NCBI GenBank assembly: GCA_021018815.1
Contig: JAITYX010000021.1
Location: 7,159,001-7,223,000, forward strand
DNA length: 64,000 nucleotides
Reading direction: 5' to 3'
DNA from: Talinum fruticosum
Lineage: Eukaryota > Streptophyta > Magnoliopsida > Caryophyllales > Talinaceae
The position numbers were made by a program, and so were the translations under genes. The stretch's first letter is position 1. Each line of letters starts with the position of its first letter. Positions 38,581 to 52,700 of the stretch are shown in pieces. The notes under the pieces were generated by a model that saw nothing but the letters and a program-made list of their open reading frames with translations, made no database searches and had not been told where the DNA came from.

Positions 38581-41500
38581 GTTGATTTTACAAAGGAAAA
38601 ACCAGAGTGGCTGGAAAGGTTTTTGAAAAGGACCTTTTTGACCCTTGCCCTAAACATCCTATTCGTCGAAATGAGTTGAACAAATATTGCATAGATTGTG
38701 ATGCATCTCTATGCCAGTATTGTCTGACACTAGCATCCCATGAAGGCCATAGACTTCTGAAGATTTATCGACATGTTTACAAGGATGTGGTTCCGCTTGA
38801 TGAGATCGAGCGACATGTTGATTGCTCACAAATCCAGGTTAATTTCTGCCTGTCTGATTAAGTTACCCTGGCTTTTTATCCCTTTTGTTTAATCTAGTGA
38901 GCTGTTCTTATCTCTAAATGTTGGTATTGGTTAAATTGGCTTGCCGCCCTAAACCCCACTGACAGTCAGGGTGTTCACACAAGCGTGATTTAAATGTATC
39001 AAATAAAATATTAAAAAGCCCACACTTGTAACACAAAGAAACATTATGTGAGAACACATGACTTTTGTAAAAGGAGGACATGATTCATGCAAGCCTGAAA
39101 TGCTAATTACATTGTTTCCTATGTAAAGAAACATATAATTCTGAAATTACAATTTGACAACTGACTGACATATTCACCTTCCCTATTTAGTCTCTAACAT
39201 TTAGGGATAATCTTCATTGTTCACCTGAGTAGATAAAGTTGGATGTTTATGAATCTACAATAGTCTATACTAAAACGACCCACAATTAACAAAATCGGAT
39301 GTCTTACATTCTTGATATTTACAATTTAAAAATTTTATCATTTGATGAGGCTAGACTACTGTCAGCATAAAAGAAAGGCAAGTCATCTAAAAACATGCAT
39401 CTTCCCCTTTTGCTTTAGGTGAGAGGTTGCGTTGGTGGATAATATTGCTTGAGAGTCAAGCCGTCAAAGCATATGCTTTAAATTTGAAGCCTACAAGGCA
39501 GCAATGCCATAATTAAAACATGAACGGATTACAGAGAGGCAAATTGCATGAATTCTAGTGGTCGGATGAAGAGAATGATGAAGAAATAGGTGAGGTGGAG
39601 TGTGGCAGGCTGACTAATGCCAATAGGGAGGCACCCCTTGTGATTCTTTTTTTTTTTTGTTTTGGGAATTTTTTTTTTTGGGGGGAGGGTGGTTGGGGGT
39701 TCAAGTTTTTGCACCACTAATGAGCATTGCACACAACTAATCAAACCTTGCCCTAGGAATTCCTGTAAGGCCAATCAAGGTCCTTATTAGGATGATTTTA
39801 ACCAAGGCCACTGAAGTGGACTATATTCTTGGAGTTACATTGACACTTCTTAGATGATCCACAACTCTTGTTAGACTAATCCATTTATGATCATTTGATC
39901 ATATTACTCAAATTTAGAGTCCTCAAAAGTGCGTATCTAAATGAACTGGGGAGGGGGATCCAAATCCAAATCAACACCCTGGAGTCCCAATTAACCTTAC
40001 TTCTGAGTAGCTCAGAGGCTATGTCCATGGATATGTTACTTGGACTCTTTATTTTGCTTTAAGTACCTGTGTCAGATGCTCAACACTCAGAAGACGTCTG
40101 TATAGACACTCGACACTTCATTCCAGACAAAAAACGTACAGAAGTTTTCAAAAAATTGGCGAGTCTGACATGACACTTGTGTCGGACACTCCACCCTTCT
40201 ACACGGGTATTACCGAGTCCAAGTAATATAGGTTCATGGTGCCCTGGATGTTAAGGGTGTTGATGCCTACATACTTGTGCAACATACAACTAAAGGATAG
40301 TGTACGAGCCGCTATGCTTTGACCCTGTACAATCTGAAGCTAGAAAAATTGATTAAAAGTTACTTTTTAAATTGCCTGAAATGTGGCCAAGTCTTCGGTT
40401 CAGCCACTCTGTAAATTTTTGTATTTCCAGACAAATGTCAAACATCCATATTGATGTCTGAAGTATCTGATATGCACCTGTTAATTGAGATGAAGTGATG
40501 ATTCCAAGTAACATAGAGCACAAACCCTAAATTTTGTTTAGATTCTTGGCTTGGCTAACACAACATTAACCTCAAAGCTAGGATCAACAGATACCACATC
40601 AAGAAGCTCTTAACTAGAGAGAATCTAGAATAATTGCAGAAAAAATCTGTGACCATTTTCATAGTCCAAGATGCTTGGACATGGTTGTTTCAGCTCCTTA
40701 AATAGAGCCATCTTCCTTTGATGCTAAGCAACTGAGAAGTACTCAAATTGTGTTTAAAGACACTATTGAAGAGACATAAACTTCCCTAATGATAAAAACA
40801 AAAGGCAGAGGGGAAAGTTTTGCACTATGTTAAGACTGCTGCTGCTGATTCTTCCATCTGACAGGAAATGAGCTTGTTTGCTCCCTGTTTTACTTGTCAA
40901 TCTTTTGTATATGTCAGCCATCAAGTTTCCTTCCCAAATTTCCAGAAAATAACAAAGGAAGATAAAACCTTTTTGCTTTTCCTCTGCATCAGCTATCTTG
41001 CACTAATGAGAATCAGAGATGCCCTGAAGAAACACTATCACTAGCACCTGATGTTTTGAGTCATGAACCAGTGATCTCTCATCTTCTTTAATCTATCTTA
41101 CGTTAGAGCCCTTTACATGTATATCTAAGCCAAAATTACAAAACAGTGCCTTTTTTTTAATTATTTTTTGGGTATGTTTAAAATGTTAAACCATCCTAGT
41201 CAACTTTTTAAAAATTTTGGGGGTCGGGAGGCTGTCAATTTCGTGAAGATTTCTTTGTAGACTTTGCTGTCCCTTCCATGTTAGTATTTGTTGGACTGGT
41301 TTTTGCTTATTTAAACTTCACACATCCTCAGCACATCTGAGCACGTCTCGAGGACTATACATCACAGAGAAGCTAAGCTAAAATGCATGATGATGCTTCC
41401 TAGAAATGAGTTCTGAGTCAGAAGTGCTTTTGAACCCCTGTGAGAATTTTGCTGTCTTTGATGACCATGCAATCAAGACGTGGGAACGTCCTTGATAGCT

Positions 41501-43420
41501 AATAGCATTTTGGTCTTTGACTTTGACAATAAATTTTCTTCCATTTACATGCTTAGGTAGTAGGAGAGATGAAGATCAAGAATTTACATCTGAAATCCAT
41601 ATGGATGTTAAATTTTCATCTCTTTTCTAGTATTCTTGTATCCCTTTTTTTTTTTTTTTTTTGGAAATGGATGTTATGACTTGCATGCATCTAGATCTCC
41701 CTTGTCTTTGATTGCTTTTTTGTGTTTTTATTCCTTTTTCAAGGTTTTGGGTCTATGTACCATCTGTTGGGCTTCTTTATTTACTGCTGCCATTTATTTA
41801 CAACAAAGAATTGACACGGTGAAAAGATACACACACACACACACTTACACACTTGAGAACAATTGCACCGCAGGATCTTGTGATCCAATTTTGTCCATGT
41901 GATCCAATCCATCTTGCCGCAACACACATTCCATTTGTGTACTCATTCTCCCTACGTTTCCATCTTGCATCATTTTATCATTTTTTTGGTTTTGTTTTTG
42001 CCAGCGTTTCCATATTTAAAGAGGAAAACTAAATTAAATATGTATATTTGTAGGTTCGATGGGTAATATTTTATTTAATGATCCAAGATGTGTAGAGGTG
42101 ATGGATTTGAGTTGCAAAAATTGGATTATGAGATGATGTGGAGGGTGTAGGCGCGCACATGTAATCCAAAATTTTGGATCATGGATGCAGAAGCTCTAAG
42201 ACAATTGACATCTCTTTTGACGTAATTCAACAAAGAAAAATGGAAAATATTTTGTTTCTTGTGAAGGTTTGTATTATTTAGAGACTACAGGCTAAACTTT
42301 CTTTGCAATTGCCTCCAGCCATACAGGTGCAACAGGCAACTTGTTATAGCTTTGAGTCCGCTGCCACATGCGGGAACAAGAACAAACGAGGAGGTAACAT
42401 GTCAAACATGCAAGAGAAAGTTGATTGAGTATGACATCTATAGTTACTGCTCCATATCTTGCAAGGTAATACCATTGATGTTTAGTCTTATAGGCATTTA
42501 TCTAGAACTTCAGAGTTTCAATTCGAATTCTTTTTAATGGCTAATTTTTTAATATGAAATGTCGACATTGTTTTGATTAAGTGGTACTAGATCCAAACTG
42601 TTACCAATAATTGCATATTGTTAACTTGTATGAGTGAACATGTGAGCTCATACATTTGATCATTCCTGATATTTTAAACTTGGTCGCTTGATTTCTAGAT
42701 GATATACATAAACATAACACCCCTATTTTGCATATACATTAACACAATCATGTTAGGCTAGAACCTTAATTACCAGAATTATGGATCATAAGAGTATGGG
42801 ATAATGGCTCATGATGTAATTTTACTACCTATTTACATGTTAAGCGTATGGAATGGAATTTCTGTATTTGGATAATCCAAAACCGGAACACTCTGGGGTT
42901 CCCCCAGAGGAAGGGTTTTCTTTTTTCTTTTTTTTCTTTTGTAGGTTGGGGGTGGTAAGGACATACCGGTAACTATTGACCACATGGATTGTATTGTAAT
43001 GTCTGTTATGTACGGAATCCACAATGCTTCATATCAATACTTTTTCACTTATTGTTCTCGACTACTTTTCATACCTGTTGCTCTCATGTCCTTTCTTAAA
43101 AGGAGTACTTCAACTCTCACCATGAAAATACAAAAACTCAGCTCCAAGTTGGAAGTACTGTTCTTATTTCTATATGATTCTGTTGCCCCCGTGGATTTAT
43201 CCCTTGTGAGAATTTCTTTCGCTTGTGCCCTTTGTTTATTATTCCACCTTTTAAAGTATTAAGTTACTTTGTGCCTAAGGTGGAAGCATTTGCAAAAATA
43301 ATAGAAGAGCCTGCTGGTCTGCCTGCACCGCTTGATCAGCCAGAGAAGGTGGAACCGGAGCCAAAGTCAAAGAGAACTCGCAGGAGGAAGGGAATACCTC
43401 ACCGAGCGCCTTTCTTTTGA
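38581..43420 (+). CDS. PLATZ-domain zinc-binding protein, one frame break
   Basis: Plant-specific PLATZ family (zinc-dependent DNA binding, nuclear, usually transcriptional repression). Exons are 38581-38837, 42319-42465 and 43280-43420 (TGA), all phase 0, giving about 180 residues without any upstream exon. Exon A has the family start PEWLERFL, then CPKHPIRRNELNKYCIDC, CQYC, a SHEGH..L stretch, RHVYKDVVPLDEIE and DCSQIQ. Exon B gives PYRCNRQLVIALSPLPH and a second ligand set CQTCKRKL...YCSISCK. Exon C starts VEAFAK and ends with a basic SKRTRRRKG tail. The form is close to the short PLATZ proteins typified by Arabidopsis At3g50808. The WLERFLKRTF frame and the FDPCPKH frame differ by one base at the T5 run 38635-38639; one extra T restores them. 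No ATG lies in this exon, so the start is in an upstream exon. Long introns (3.5 and 0.8 kb) hold a MITE and simple repeats. Confidence 0.8.
40031..40230. mobile_element. MITE with TTACTTGGACTC inverted ends
   Basis: The left end is ATATGTTACTTGGACTC. The right end in reverse complement is TATATTACTTGGACTCGG. The element is about 200 bp, non-coding, with interior TGTCAGAT/GTGTCGGACACTC motifs. It sits in the large intron of the PLATZ gene. The superfamily cannot be told from the ends alone. Confidence 0.7.
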
Positions 43421-43544
43421 AAGGCTTCAAAATTTGACTGTCTCAAATTCCCTAGATTTGGTGTGTGTGTTGGTAGACTCTTGAAGAACTTTGTTGACCC
43501 ATTTCTAACTTTCACCCCCGGATTGTTTGTCTGTGCTCCTGGAG

Positions 43545-43550
43545 AATAAA
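43545..43550 (+). terminator. Candidate polyadenylation signal of the PLATZ gene
   Basis: AATAAA 125 bases after the stop codon, in a suitable position for the 3' end of the transcript. Confidence 0.4.
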
Positions 43551-44734
43551 CCCTTTGGGCGACTGAATTTTAGATTGGGTTTGGGTTGAGTCATTCCAAT
43601 TATGATTACCATATTCCATTTAGGGTCAAGTTTATTTTCAAGAAGTTGTTTCGGTTGTCCAGCGTTTTCTAAGATTAATTGTCAATTTGGCGTGGGTCAA
43701 ATTCAGGTTGATTTATTTCAGATGAAGGTCTCATTAACTCGTGCTACTTTGAGTGTGTTGGGTTTGGATTTCGAGGGATTCATTAATTGGATATGGATGG
43801 GTTAGTCTTGTCATGTTTATCTTGCGATCTTGTGGTTGAACGAAACAAATAATAATGGCTTGATACATGTTTTTCTTAACTAAGATAATAAATTCGTGCT
43901 TTGTGATTTTTTTAATAAAAAAAATGATTTACAGAGAGTTTTACCTATTATGAATCAATAATGATTCAACTTCAATTTCAATTAACAGAGGATTAAGGAC
44001 CGAAACATCCATATGATAAATCCTTTTACCTAATGGTGTATTGATAGTACATATAATTATGATTTAATAATAGTTTTTTCTAATGGAGATATAAATCTTA
44101 ACGGTCCATGTTGCAAGGAAACCACCTTATCTGTCATGTTTGTTCTAGGTTATTCAGCAACATTAAAAAATTGACATTTTCAATCTTTTTCTATTTTGTC
44201 ATATTCTTTAATACAGAGCATATTTTGTTGTCAATGTTACCCCTTTAAAAAAAAAAAAAAAGAAAAATAAAAGATGAAGAAGATTGAACATTTTCCACAT
44301 GAATTCATTACTTACATGTTTCAAATCACAGTCTCACAAAGTTGTCAAATAATATTTTTTATGCACATATTAAATAAATTAGTTGATATAAACAAAATTC
44401 AAATCCAAATTTAATATTACGAAAGACATTACCAACTATATTAGTTGGTATCCACTTATGCAATATTATTATGACTTGTGATCTTATGGATAACGGAACT
44501 TATAGATCCTTATCGTCTTAAACTTTCAAAAACAATTAAAAATCCATAATAAGGAAAAAAAGAAAAAGAAAAGAAAAAGGATTACACCCAAAAAAAAAAA
44601 AAAAAAGCTACCAGAAGTCCAGAAAAAACTTGCTTGATTACCCTTTAAAATAATATGACTAATCTCTCTTGCTTATCCCAAATTTCTCGTTTTTTCCTGA
44701 AAAAACGTAGCAAGGGAAAAGAGGGAGAGAGAGT
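43551..44734. other. Intergenic region between PLATZ and alpha-galactosidase genes
   Basis: AT-rich with A-runs near 44250 and 44590. The final 100-200 bases must include the galactosidase promoter and 5' UTR, but no clear TATA box was seen. Confidence 0.5.
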
Positions 44735-47700
44735 ATGGAGGGGAATAGCTGCAGAGCTTGTTTGTTTGTTCTGCTACTCTCTGTATCAGCCATTTCCCTC
44801 ACCGGAGCTGGCAGAGTTGTGCCTCTTCTCAAGAATACCGAACGTTTGATTTTCAATTCCAGGTTCCATAAAATCTATGATACCTCCAAGTATGGCAAAT
44901 TCCAGCTCTTTAATGGGTTGGCGCAAACTCCTCAAATGGGGTACTCTCTCTGTTCTCTCTTTTCTGATTTTTCATCAGCTATGGTGATTGCCCATTTGCT
45001 AATTGTGTTATTCAGATTTCTTTTCCCCGTTATTATGATGTCTCAGTGCTCTGGGGTTTTTCCTTCTTTTTAGATAGTATTGTGAGTATGTTAGCATAGT
45101 ATGCGTGGATATCTATCTGGTCATAATGCTCGATATTTTGGTTTGGAGCTTTGGATTATGGAAATTGAGGTGCTCTTATTTGTTCATATTTCATATTGAG
45201 TTGGCCTGGAAGTAGTCTGTGTTGGATGGTTTTGGTTTTTGTTTGCTTGTTTGATGTTGGGGTATGCTAAGACTTATAATGTGATTTGTTTTGGTTATGG
45301 GCAGGTGGAACAGTTGGAATTTCTTTGCATGTAATATAAATGAGACAGTCATTAAGGAAACAGGTGATGTTCTTTTGGCTTGGTTTCAAATCCCTTTTTC
45401 TGATCTGCTACAAAATGTTCATTTATCCAGTGTCGCATCATTTTATGCATCAGAATTGTTGGTTTGAATGCTGGCCCTGCTAAATTTGAGTTTCTAGTAC
45501 TCGGGCAATTTCTTTTGCTTTGGTTTATAGGTCAATAGAGAATCATTTATGCGCCAAGTAATCTTGTCAGGGAGGGGTTGATCTTCTTCCCACAGATTGG
45601 GTTGTGGTAATGGAACTCTCTGTTTAGTCACAAATTAGAATGCTCCTGTAATTGTAATAATTCCTACGACTAGTTATATGATTTAGATGTCTTGGTTATT
45701 TTATCAGCTTCGCATATGATATGAACTATTCACTTTATTGTTGATCATATATCTTCCAGCAGCCTGCCTTAGCTAGTTCTCGTTGGGAATCGGACATTTG
45801 TGCTAGTTCTTCAAGCAGTCGAATAGCTGTGAGCATGATCCTTATGCAATTATATGCATTTTCAGACTGAAACCGGTATAGTTGTAACCTTTTGGTTTCT
45901 ATTGAGCCTGCTTACACTGACTATTAGAGTTCGAGAAGGTTTCTGGAGTTCTTTTACCTGACATTCAAGCGGTGATTGAGATGGTGGGAAGGACTTGCTT
46001 ACCTTCTGATGCTAATTGGGTTATGCAATTTTCTTGGTCTTACTGGAGGCATTTAACCTGGATATAGGAACGTGTGTTCTTTGGTAGTAACAAAATAATT
46101 ATTAATTGCCACTGAGAATGAAACTTTAAATGGTGTTTACAGATCAATACTTATATCACCAAATTCAAATGTGGCTTATTTGACTCACTCAAAGGATGAC
46201 TCAAATTCTTGAATAGCACCACTGAACGTGGAATCCACAGAACAGGGTTTAGGGAGGATCAGAAATGGGGAACATCACTCCTATAAGCAGAAGGCTTATT
46301 ATTTGCAGGGAATCTGGATTTGGTTCTAAATGGCCCATCTCTTCTAGAGGATTTATTATCTGTTTCAGTTATAGAGTTATGTGTACTTTTGCACTAGGGC
46401 TTATGGCCAAAAATCAGTTAATACAGTTTGAATGTTATGTTGCTATGACTTGCGTTGGCTTATCTGATGTATTTGTCCTTTCCCTAGGTGTTAGCCACCT
46501 TTGTTTTAATCCCTTTTTGTCATGTGCATTGAAACTTTACTAAGATGTGCTGCCTGACATATATATGTTCTCCATTTTGGCAGCTGATGCACTCATTTCA
46601 ACAGGGTTGGCTGATTTAGGTTATGTCTATGTTAATATAGGTGTGTTATTTTGCACTCTTTTCCGCTTGTCTGGAATATAATGTCATGGGAAAAATAATG
46701 ATGCTCTCAGTTGAGGCTTAGAATATTCATTATATCTTTCATACTTTCTTTTAAGTACTTATGCAGTTCTTTGATGGCAGATGATTGCTGGTCGAGGGCA
46801 ACAAGAAGTTTAAAGGTCAGAACAGCTCCAGTTTAAAGTGTTTTGTGTTCACAGGGAATTGTTCTTGAACTTTAGATCTTCTTCCCTCTGAAGTGACATC
46901 TCTCTTGCACAAGGTGTATTATTCATCAAATAGGCGTCTATTTTCTTAGATTCTTCTCTTGGCTTGTGCTGTTCATGCAGGAGAAGTTAGTGCCAGATCC
47001 AAAGACTTTTCCATCTGGAATTAAAAATCTTTCAGATTATGTTCATTCTAAGGGCCTGAAGCTGGGTATTTATTCAGATGCTGGGTATGACGAGTAACTA
47101 TAATTGTTATTTTTGAGCATACGCTAACTTAGAAGATTCAAATACCAAAACAAACTGAACCAAACCATAGCCCATAATCAAGATACAGGTGGGACGTGGA
47201 TTGTTCAACCGTGCACAGCCTTACCTTATGAATGAATTGCATTGTGTTGCAAGGTGTTGGCTACCTACTACTTTCAAAAAGTTGCTGAGACATTTAGAGA
47301 CATTTTGCTTTAATCCTCAGTTATCCAATCCTGTTTTTGTTTTTTTTGGGGGGTGACGGGTGGTTTGCCCTCTAGTTGCTCTTTCAGTAGTCTAGAAATA
47401 AACATATTAACAGAATGGTAACTTAGATATTCTAGATTAGATGTGCTCACATTAGTCTTCTCCAAGAGGCATGGCCTTCCATCTGATTAGATCTTACATG
47501 TTATAATTGACAGAGTTTTCACATGCCAAGTTCGACCTGGGTCATTGTTCCATGAAACAGATGACGCACAGCTTTTCGCTTCTTGGGTGAGTTTCTCTGA
47601 TTGTGCCTGATATGTTATGGGTTAACATCCTCCTTTTCCAACGCAATAGTGAGCATGATGTCTCAGTGGTCAGTATATGTGGAATCCTTGATTTTCTGAT

Positions 47701-49660
47701 ACATTCTGTGCTGTGTGATAAGATAAGAGATCAAATGGCATTTCATCAATAACAGCCACCACTCTGAGGCTCCCTTTACTGGTAGATGCTGTGAATGATG
47801 CTGTTATTGATTATATCTGAGTCCAAGAAAAAAATCAAGAACTGCTTTTCCACCCCAACCCCCCAAAAAAGTAAGAATAAAGGGGGTTTAATAAAAATGC
47901 ATATAGTACAGTCCGAATGAAGATCCAAAAGAACAAACAATATCCCACAGCAAATCAGTCCATTGCCCAAAACATGATTTGAGTTACATGGAATTTTCAA
48001 ATCTCAATTGACTTAAGTTAGTTGCTCTGTTGCTTAACAAAGATATATATATATATATATATATATAAAGAGAGAGAGAATATCCAATGAGAACTCGTAG
48101 TTGGAATAGGAACTAGGAAATAATAATATGGACAATCAAAATTTAATTTAATCTAAAGGTCCAAAATGTGCCACATAATCATCAATCTAACCACCTATCG
48201 CAACCCCTCCCACCACCAATGAAAACCATAGCCACTATCACCTTGCCTAAGTGCAGCCACCACATGGCTCATCAGCGGACGGGAGCCCCAAACAACGGTC
48301 ACCGTCTGCTGACGAATCCTGTGGTGGCCACCTCTAATCTGTTCCTGAAACACTAATTCACCCAAATCTCCATGTTTGCCCGCGAAATCAAGCTTTTCTA
48401 GGATGGGGTTGATGCTGCCAGGTTTACTTGCATTTTCTTAGTGTTTTTCGTTTTGCCTCCGGAAATTGGCCGATTTCGCTAAAACATGGCGGTGGTGGGA
48501 TGGGAGATGGGGAGCTGGGACGATGGAGCAAGGTACGCCGAAGTAAGTAAAGAACAGATCTGACTTTATGGTAGGTTCAGTAAAAGAAAAAAGATCACAT
48601 ACACAGACAAAAAAGAGTGTCTAATCCAATAGCGACCAAGACTGACTGTTTGTTCCCTGAAGAAAACATTAGAGCTCTAGGACTCCAAGGAGGAAAGACT
48701 TAAAAAGAGCTATAATGTAAGGGATTTTATAAAGCAAAGCGTTTTTTAGGAAGTTTGAAAGAGAAGATAACAATATTATAAAGGATCTGGTAAACCAAAA
48801 GGGGATGCGGAACTCTTCATAGGAGCTAAACAACTAACTCAAGTACGAAGTCCCATCAGAGGAGACTGTCATTTCCAAGGAAAGCCGTCATCAACCCAGA
48901 ACTAGTCTAACAACTACCGATTCTTCTGAAGACTCCAACTCAAAATGAATTTCATCCCAGTGTTCTATCACTAGGATCCCTATCTCTGCTCTATTCCCTT
49001 ATGGATTTCTTTTGCCAACTTCAAAAGGGGACTGCAGGTTTCACTGCGAAAACATTCTCCAGAATATTTCTAAGCTCGCTCGAGCTGTAGGTGCTTGGGG
49101 CGGTACTGGGCTGGGAATTGGTCCAATACAGAGAATCAGTAAGTGGTGCCTGGGTTAAACTGCCTAAGTTGGCCAATCAATCAAAAAAGAGCGGAGAAGC
49201 CCCTTGAAGATGATGAGCCTATGTGGGAGTGTTATGTTACATTGGACGAGCGAGGTTTGCAGGAAGTTGGTTGGTGCAGGAGGATATCCTGATGGAATGG
49301 GTTGGGGAAGAGTTTTGGGCCTAACAGCAGCCACTATGCGGCTCGCCGATGGACAAGGAAGGCAGATTTGTGTCTGCCATCCACCGGCGAGCCCTAGAGT
49401 GGCAGTCGTTAGGCCCAGACTCACGGTGCCCTTTGGATTGAAGGTGGCCGACAGTGATGTTGTGAACCAGCTAAGGGAGAGAGAAGGTCGGATGCGTGGG
49501 GAATAGAAAGTGGGTCACGTGGCACACCCATGGCCTTTGGATGAGAAATGAAAGGGTTAGATCTAAAGTTCCTAGTTTGCACCCTAGAACCTAATTCTCA
49601 TTTGATATGCTCTCTCTCTCTCTCTCTCTCTACGCACACACACGCTCACACGCACACGCG

Positions 49661-49737
<77 letters not shown>

Positions 49738-52700
49738 GTCAGCTCGTTGCTTAACAAAGATATAGCAAAACTGTAATAACACTGGGAGTCGGGAGATGGC
49801 TTGAGCTGACTGCTAAAGGACTCGTTTTTCAGCAGATCAAGTTTGCTTATTTTTTCCTCATTGCTCCGTTGAGCCTGTACATTTGAATCAAGATTCCAAT
49901 CTGGTAATATATGGCCAAGCACTATTTATAAGCTTGGTTTTAAGCGCTGTCAAAATTTTTCTGCTAATTAATGTGAAATAGCCATTATTTTGCATTGTAC
50001 AGGAAATGGTTCTGCAATATGGGAAATCGGAAATGGGACTGTGGGAGATACTATGAGTGTGTTCAATGAAATTAAAATATGTATAGCAGTAAGCACTATC
50101 CAACAATTCTGGGATATGTGTTTAGGGTGTTCTGCTTGTAGTTCAATCCACAATTGCTTGGTGTGGACTTGGTGGAGTCCTAATGTCCAATCCTTCAATC
50201 AATTGAATATGTAAATTGTAAATTCCTACAGTTCTCGGCCGTGCTGAAAGATTTAGTTTAGAAGGCAGAAAAACATGGATTTCTGGGGTTCTTCATCATG
50301 GATTGCTTAGTTTTTTACAAACTTGTGTTGCTAATTGTAATAATTTATCATCAACCCTAATATTGGGCTTTCTAAGTGAGTTTGTCAATTTTACCAACTT
50401 TGCTGAAACTATTGTGCGACTTTGTGAGTTCTTTTTTGTTGGAATCGTATCTATGAAAATTTCACATTTGTTGGTCAGTTTTTATTTATCTTCCTGTTTG
50501 TGTCCTTCACTCAGGGTGTAGACTATTTGAATTATGACTACTGCAATCATTTTTGGAATCATATCTATGAGATTTCACTTTTGTTGGCTGGTTTTTATTT
50601 ATCTTCCTGTTTGTGTCCTTCACTCAGGGTGTAGACTATTTGAAGTATGACAACTGCTACAATCTGGGCATTCCACCAAAAAAGAGGTCGATAGTTGTGT
50701 TCATGTACTTTGAGGTTTTTTATACATCAAGAGATCCTTATACTAATACATCCTTATCTGCTAACATACATGACTGTAAATTGCAGATATCCTCCCATGC
50801 GTGATGCACTGAACGAAACTCAACATCCAATTTTCTATTCGCTTTGTGAATGGTAATTTATTCCTCTGTGAACTATATGGAATTATGAAACTGGAAGGCA
50901 TAGTGTTTTAGAAATCCTCTATTCCTTCTCATTTTGCTTTCGCACAGGGGTGTTGATGACCCTGCTTTATGGGCAGGGGAGGTTGGGAACAGCTGGAGAA
51001 CAACTGATGACATAAATGATTCATGGGCCAGGTTAGCATTCTGAACTACATTGTTTTGCTCTAAGTCTTGTGTATGATTCAGAATTCAGTGACAATGTTG
51101 CTATTGAAGACATATTAAACTGATGCTCAGAAGCTCTGCTCATGTCAACCCCCCACCAAAAAAAGACCAAACTAGAGCTTTTTTTTGGGGAAGCGGAGGA
51201 GGCCAAAACTAATCATCAAATCAAGCATGATGCAATGGCATTGTGTAAGCTGAAAGATTATAGTTTTCCCCATTTTTTCGTGGCAAGAAATGGACATTTT
51301 GGCCTGCTTGTTCTTTGACTCAAAGTTATAATAGCTCAAGTTCTCTTCTTAGCTCTTTTTATGTTTCTCTCATCTTGACAAGATTTCTATTTTTCATTGT
51401 TAAGCATGACTACTATTGCTGATCTGAATGACAAGTGGGCTGCTTACGCAGGTCCTGGTGGATGGAATGGTACGCTTAGTATCATAGAGTTGTTCTTCAA
51501 GTAGAAGAGGTCTAACTAACCAAATTTTATATTTGAATTCCTACTAGATCCGGATATGTTGGAAGTTGGAAATGGAGGGATGACTTACCGCGAGTACCGT
51601 GCACATTTTAGCGTCTGGGCATTAATGAAGGTGATACACACATTCATTTTCTCTCTGGATCCTCAACAATATTTCTGATCATTGATAATCGCTTTCCTTA
51701 CTGGTGTTGGTTGGTAAAGCATTCTTAAGTTATCCCTTTTCCATTATTTGCAATTTGGTGCTTCAGAAACCTATATGCAAGCTAATTCATATCATAAACT
51801 TCTGCCATATACTTCTTATCATTCTATCACAAAGAAATCCTCAGTATATAGACTTTGGTTATAAATTTGGATACAAAAGAACAAGAAGCTCTTTGTATTT
51901 TCCTCTGAAGGGTGGATATTGAGCCCTTTTATTGTATGGTTGTCATGTTGTCTGCTTCATAATTTCTTTGTTTGACAATCCTGGCGGAAGTATTCATACT
52001 AAATTGACACTGCATGTATATTGTTACATCCTGTTTATGATATTCATTTCTTTGAATTTTCAGGCTCCCTTATTGATTGGTTGTGATGTAAGGAACATGA
52101 CTGCAGAAACAATGGAAATTCTTAGCAACAAAGAAGTGATTGCTGTGAACCAAGGTATTGTTCAATTTCTTGATTATCCGTTCTTCAGTTCTTCCAGAGG
52201 AAGGTTGAGGAGGTGTTAGTGAACCTATTCAAATTAGAGGATAGACTGGATGGATAGCCCTGCTAACTGTATTGGCTATATTTTCATTGCAGTCCCTGAA
52301 AGTCCCCCTCCCTCCCTATGTTTCTCTGTGCAAGCAGACCGATCTAACACTGCTCTTTGTAGACCCACTTGGTGTACAGGGAAGAAAGGTTCATGTGACT
52401 GGAGACAATGGTTGTCAGCAGGTATTCTTCTCTGTTTCAGACTTATAGTCACGTGCAATTTCTTGAGAGTTTTCTGCTTGGAAAAAGGTGAACTGCAATG
52501 AGCCAGGCTCTTGTACCATGTAACTCTAACGGGTATAAAATATATCGAAAATTGAGGCTAGGGAGATCATGAACAAGGCACAACGTTCTTTCCCAATGCC
52601 ATTATCAGTTGATAAAGTCTTTGCTATTATCAGCCAGACTTCATTTTAAAGTAACATATTTTTTGAGCACATTATTCTCATATATGTGGATGGCATGGAA

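Noticed and set aside
49548..49922. Open frames of His-Thr or Cys-Val repeats on both strands
   Set aside because: Translations of the CA/GT microsatellite.
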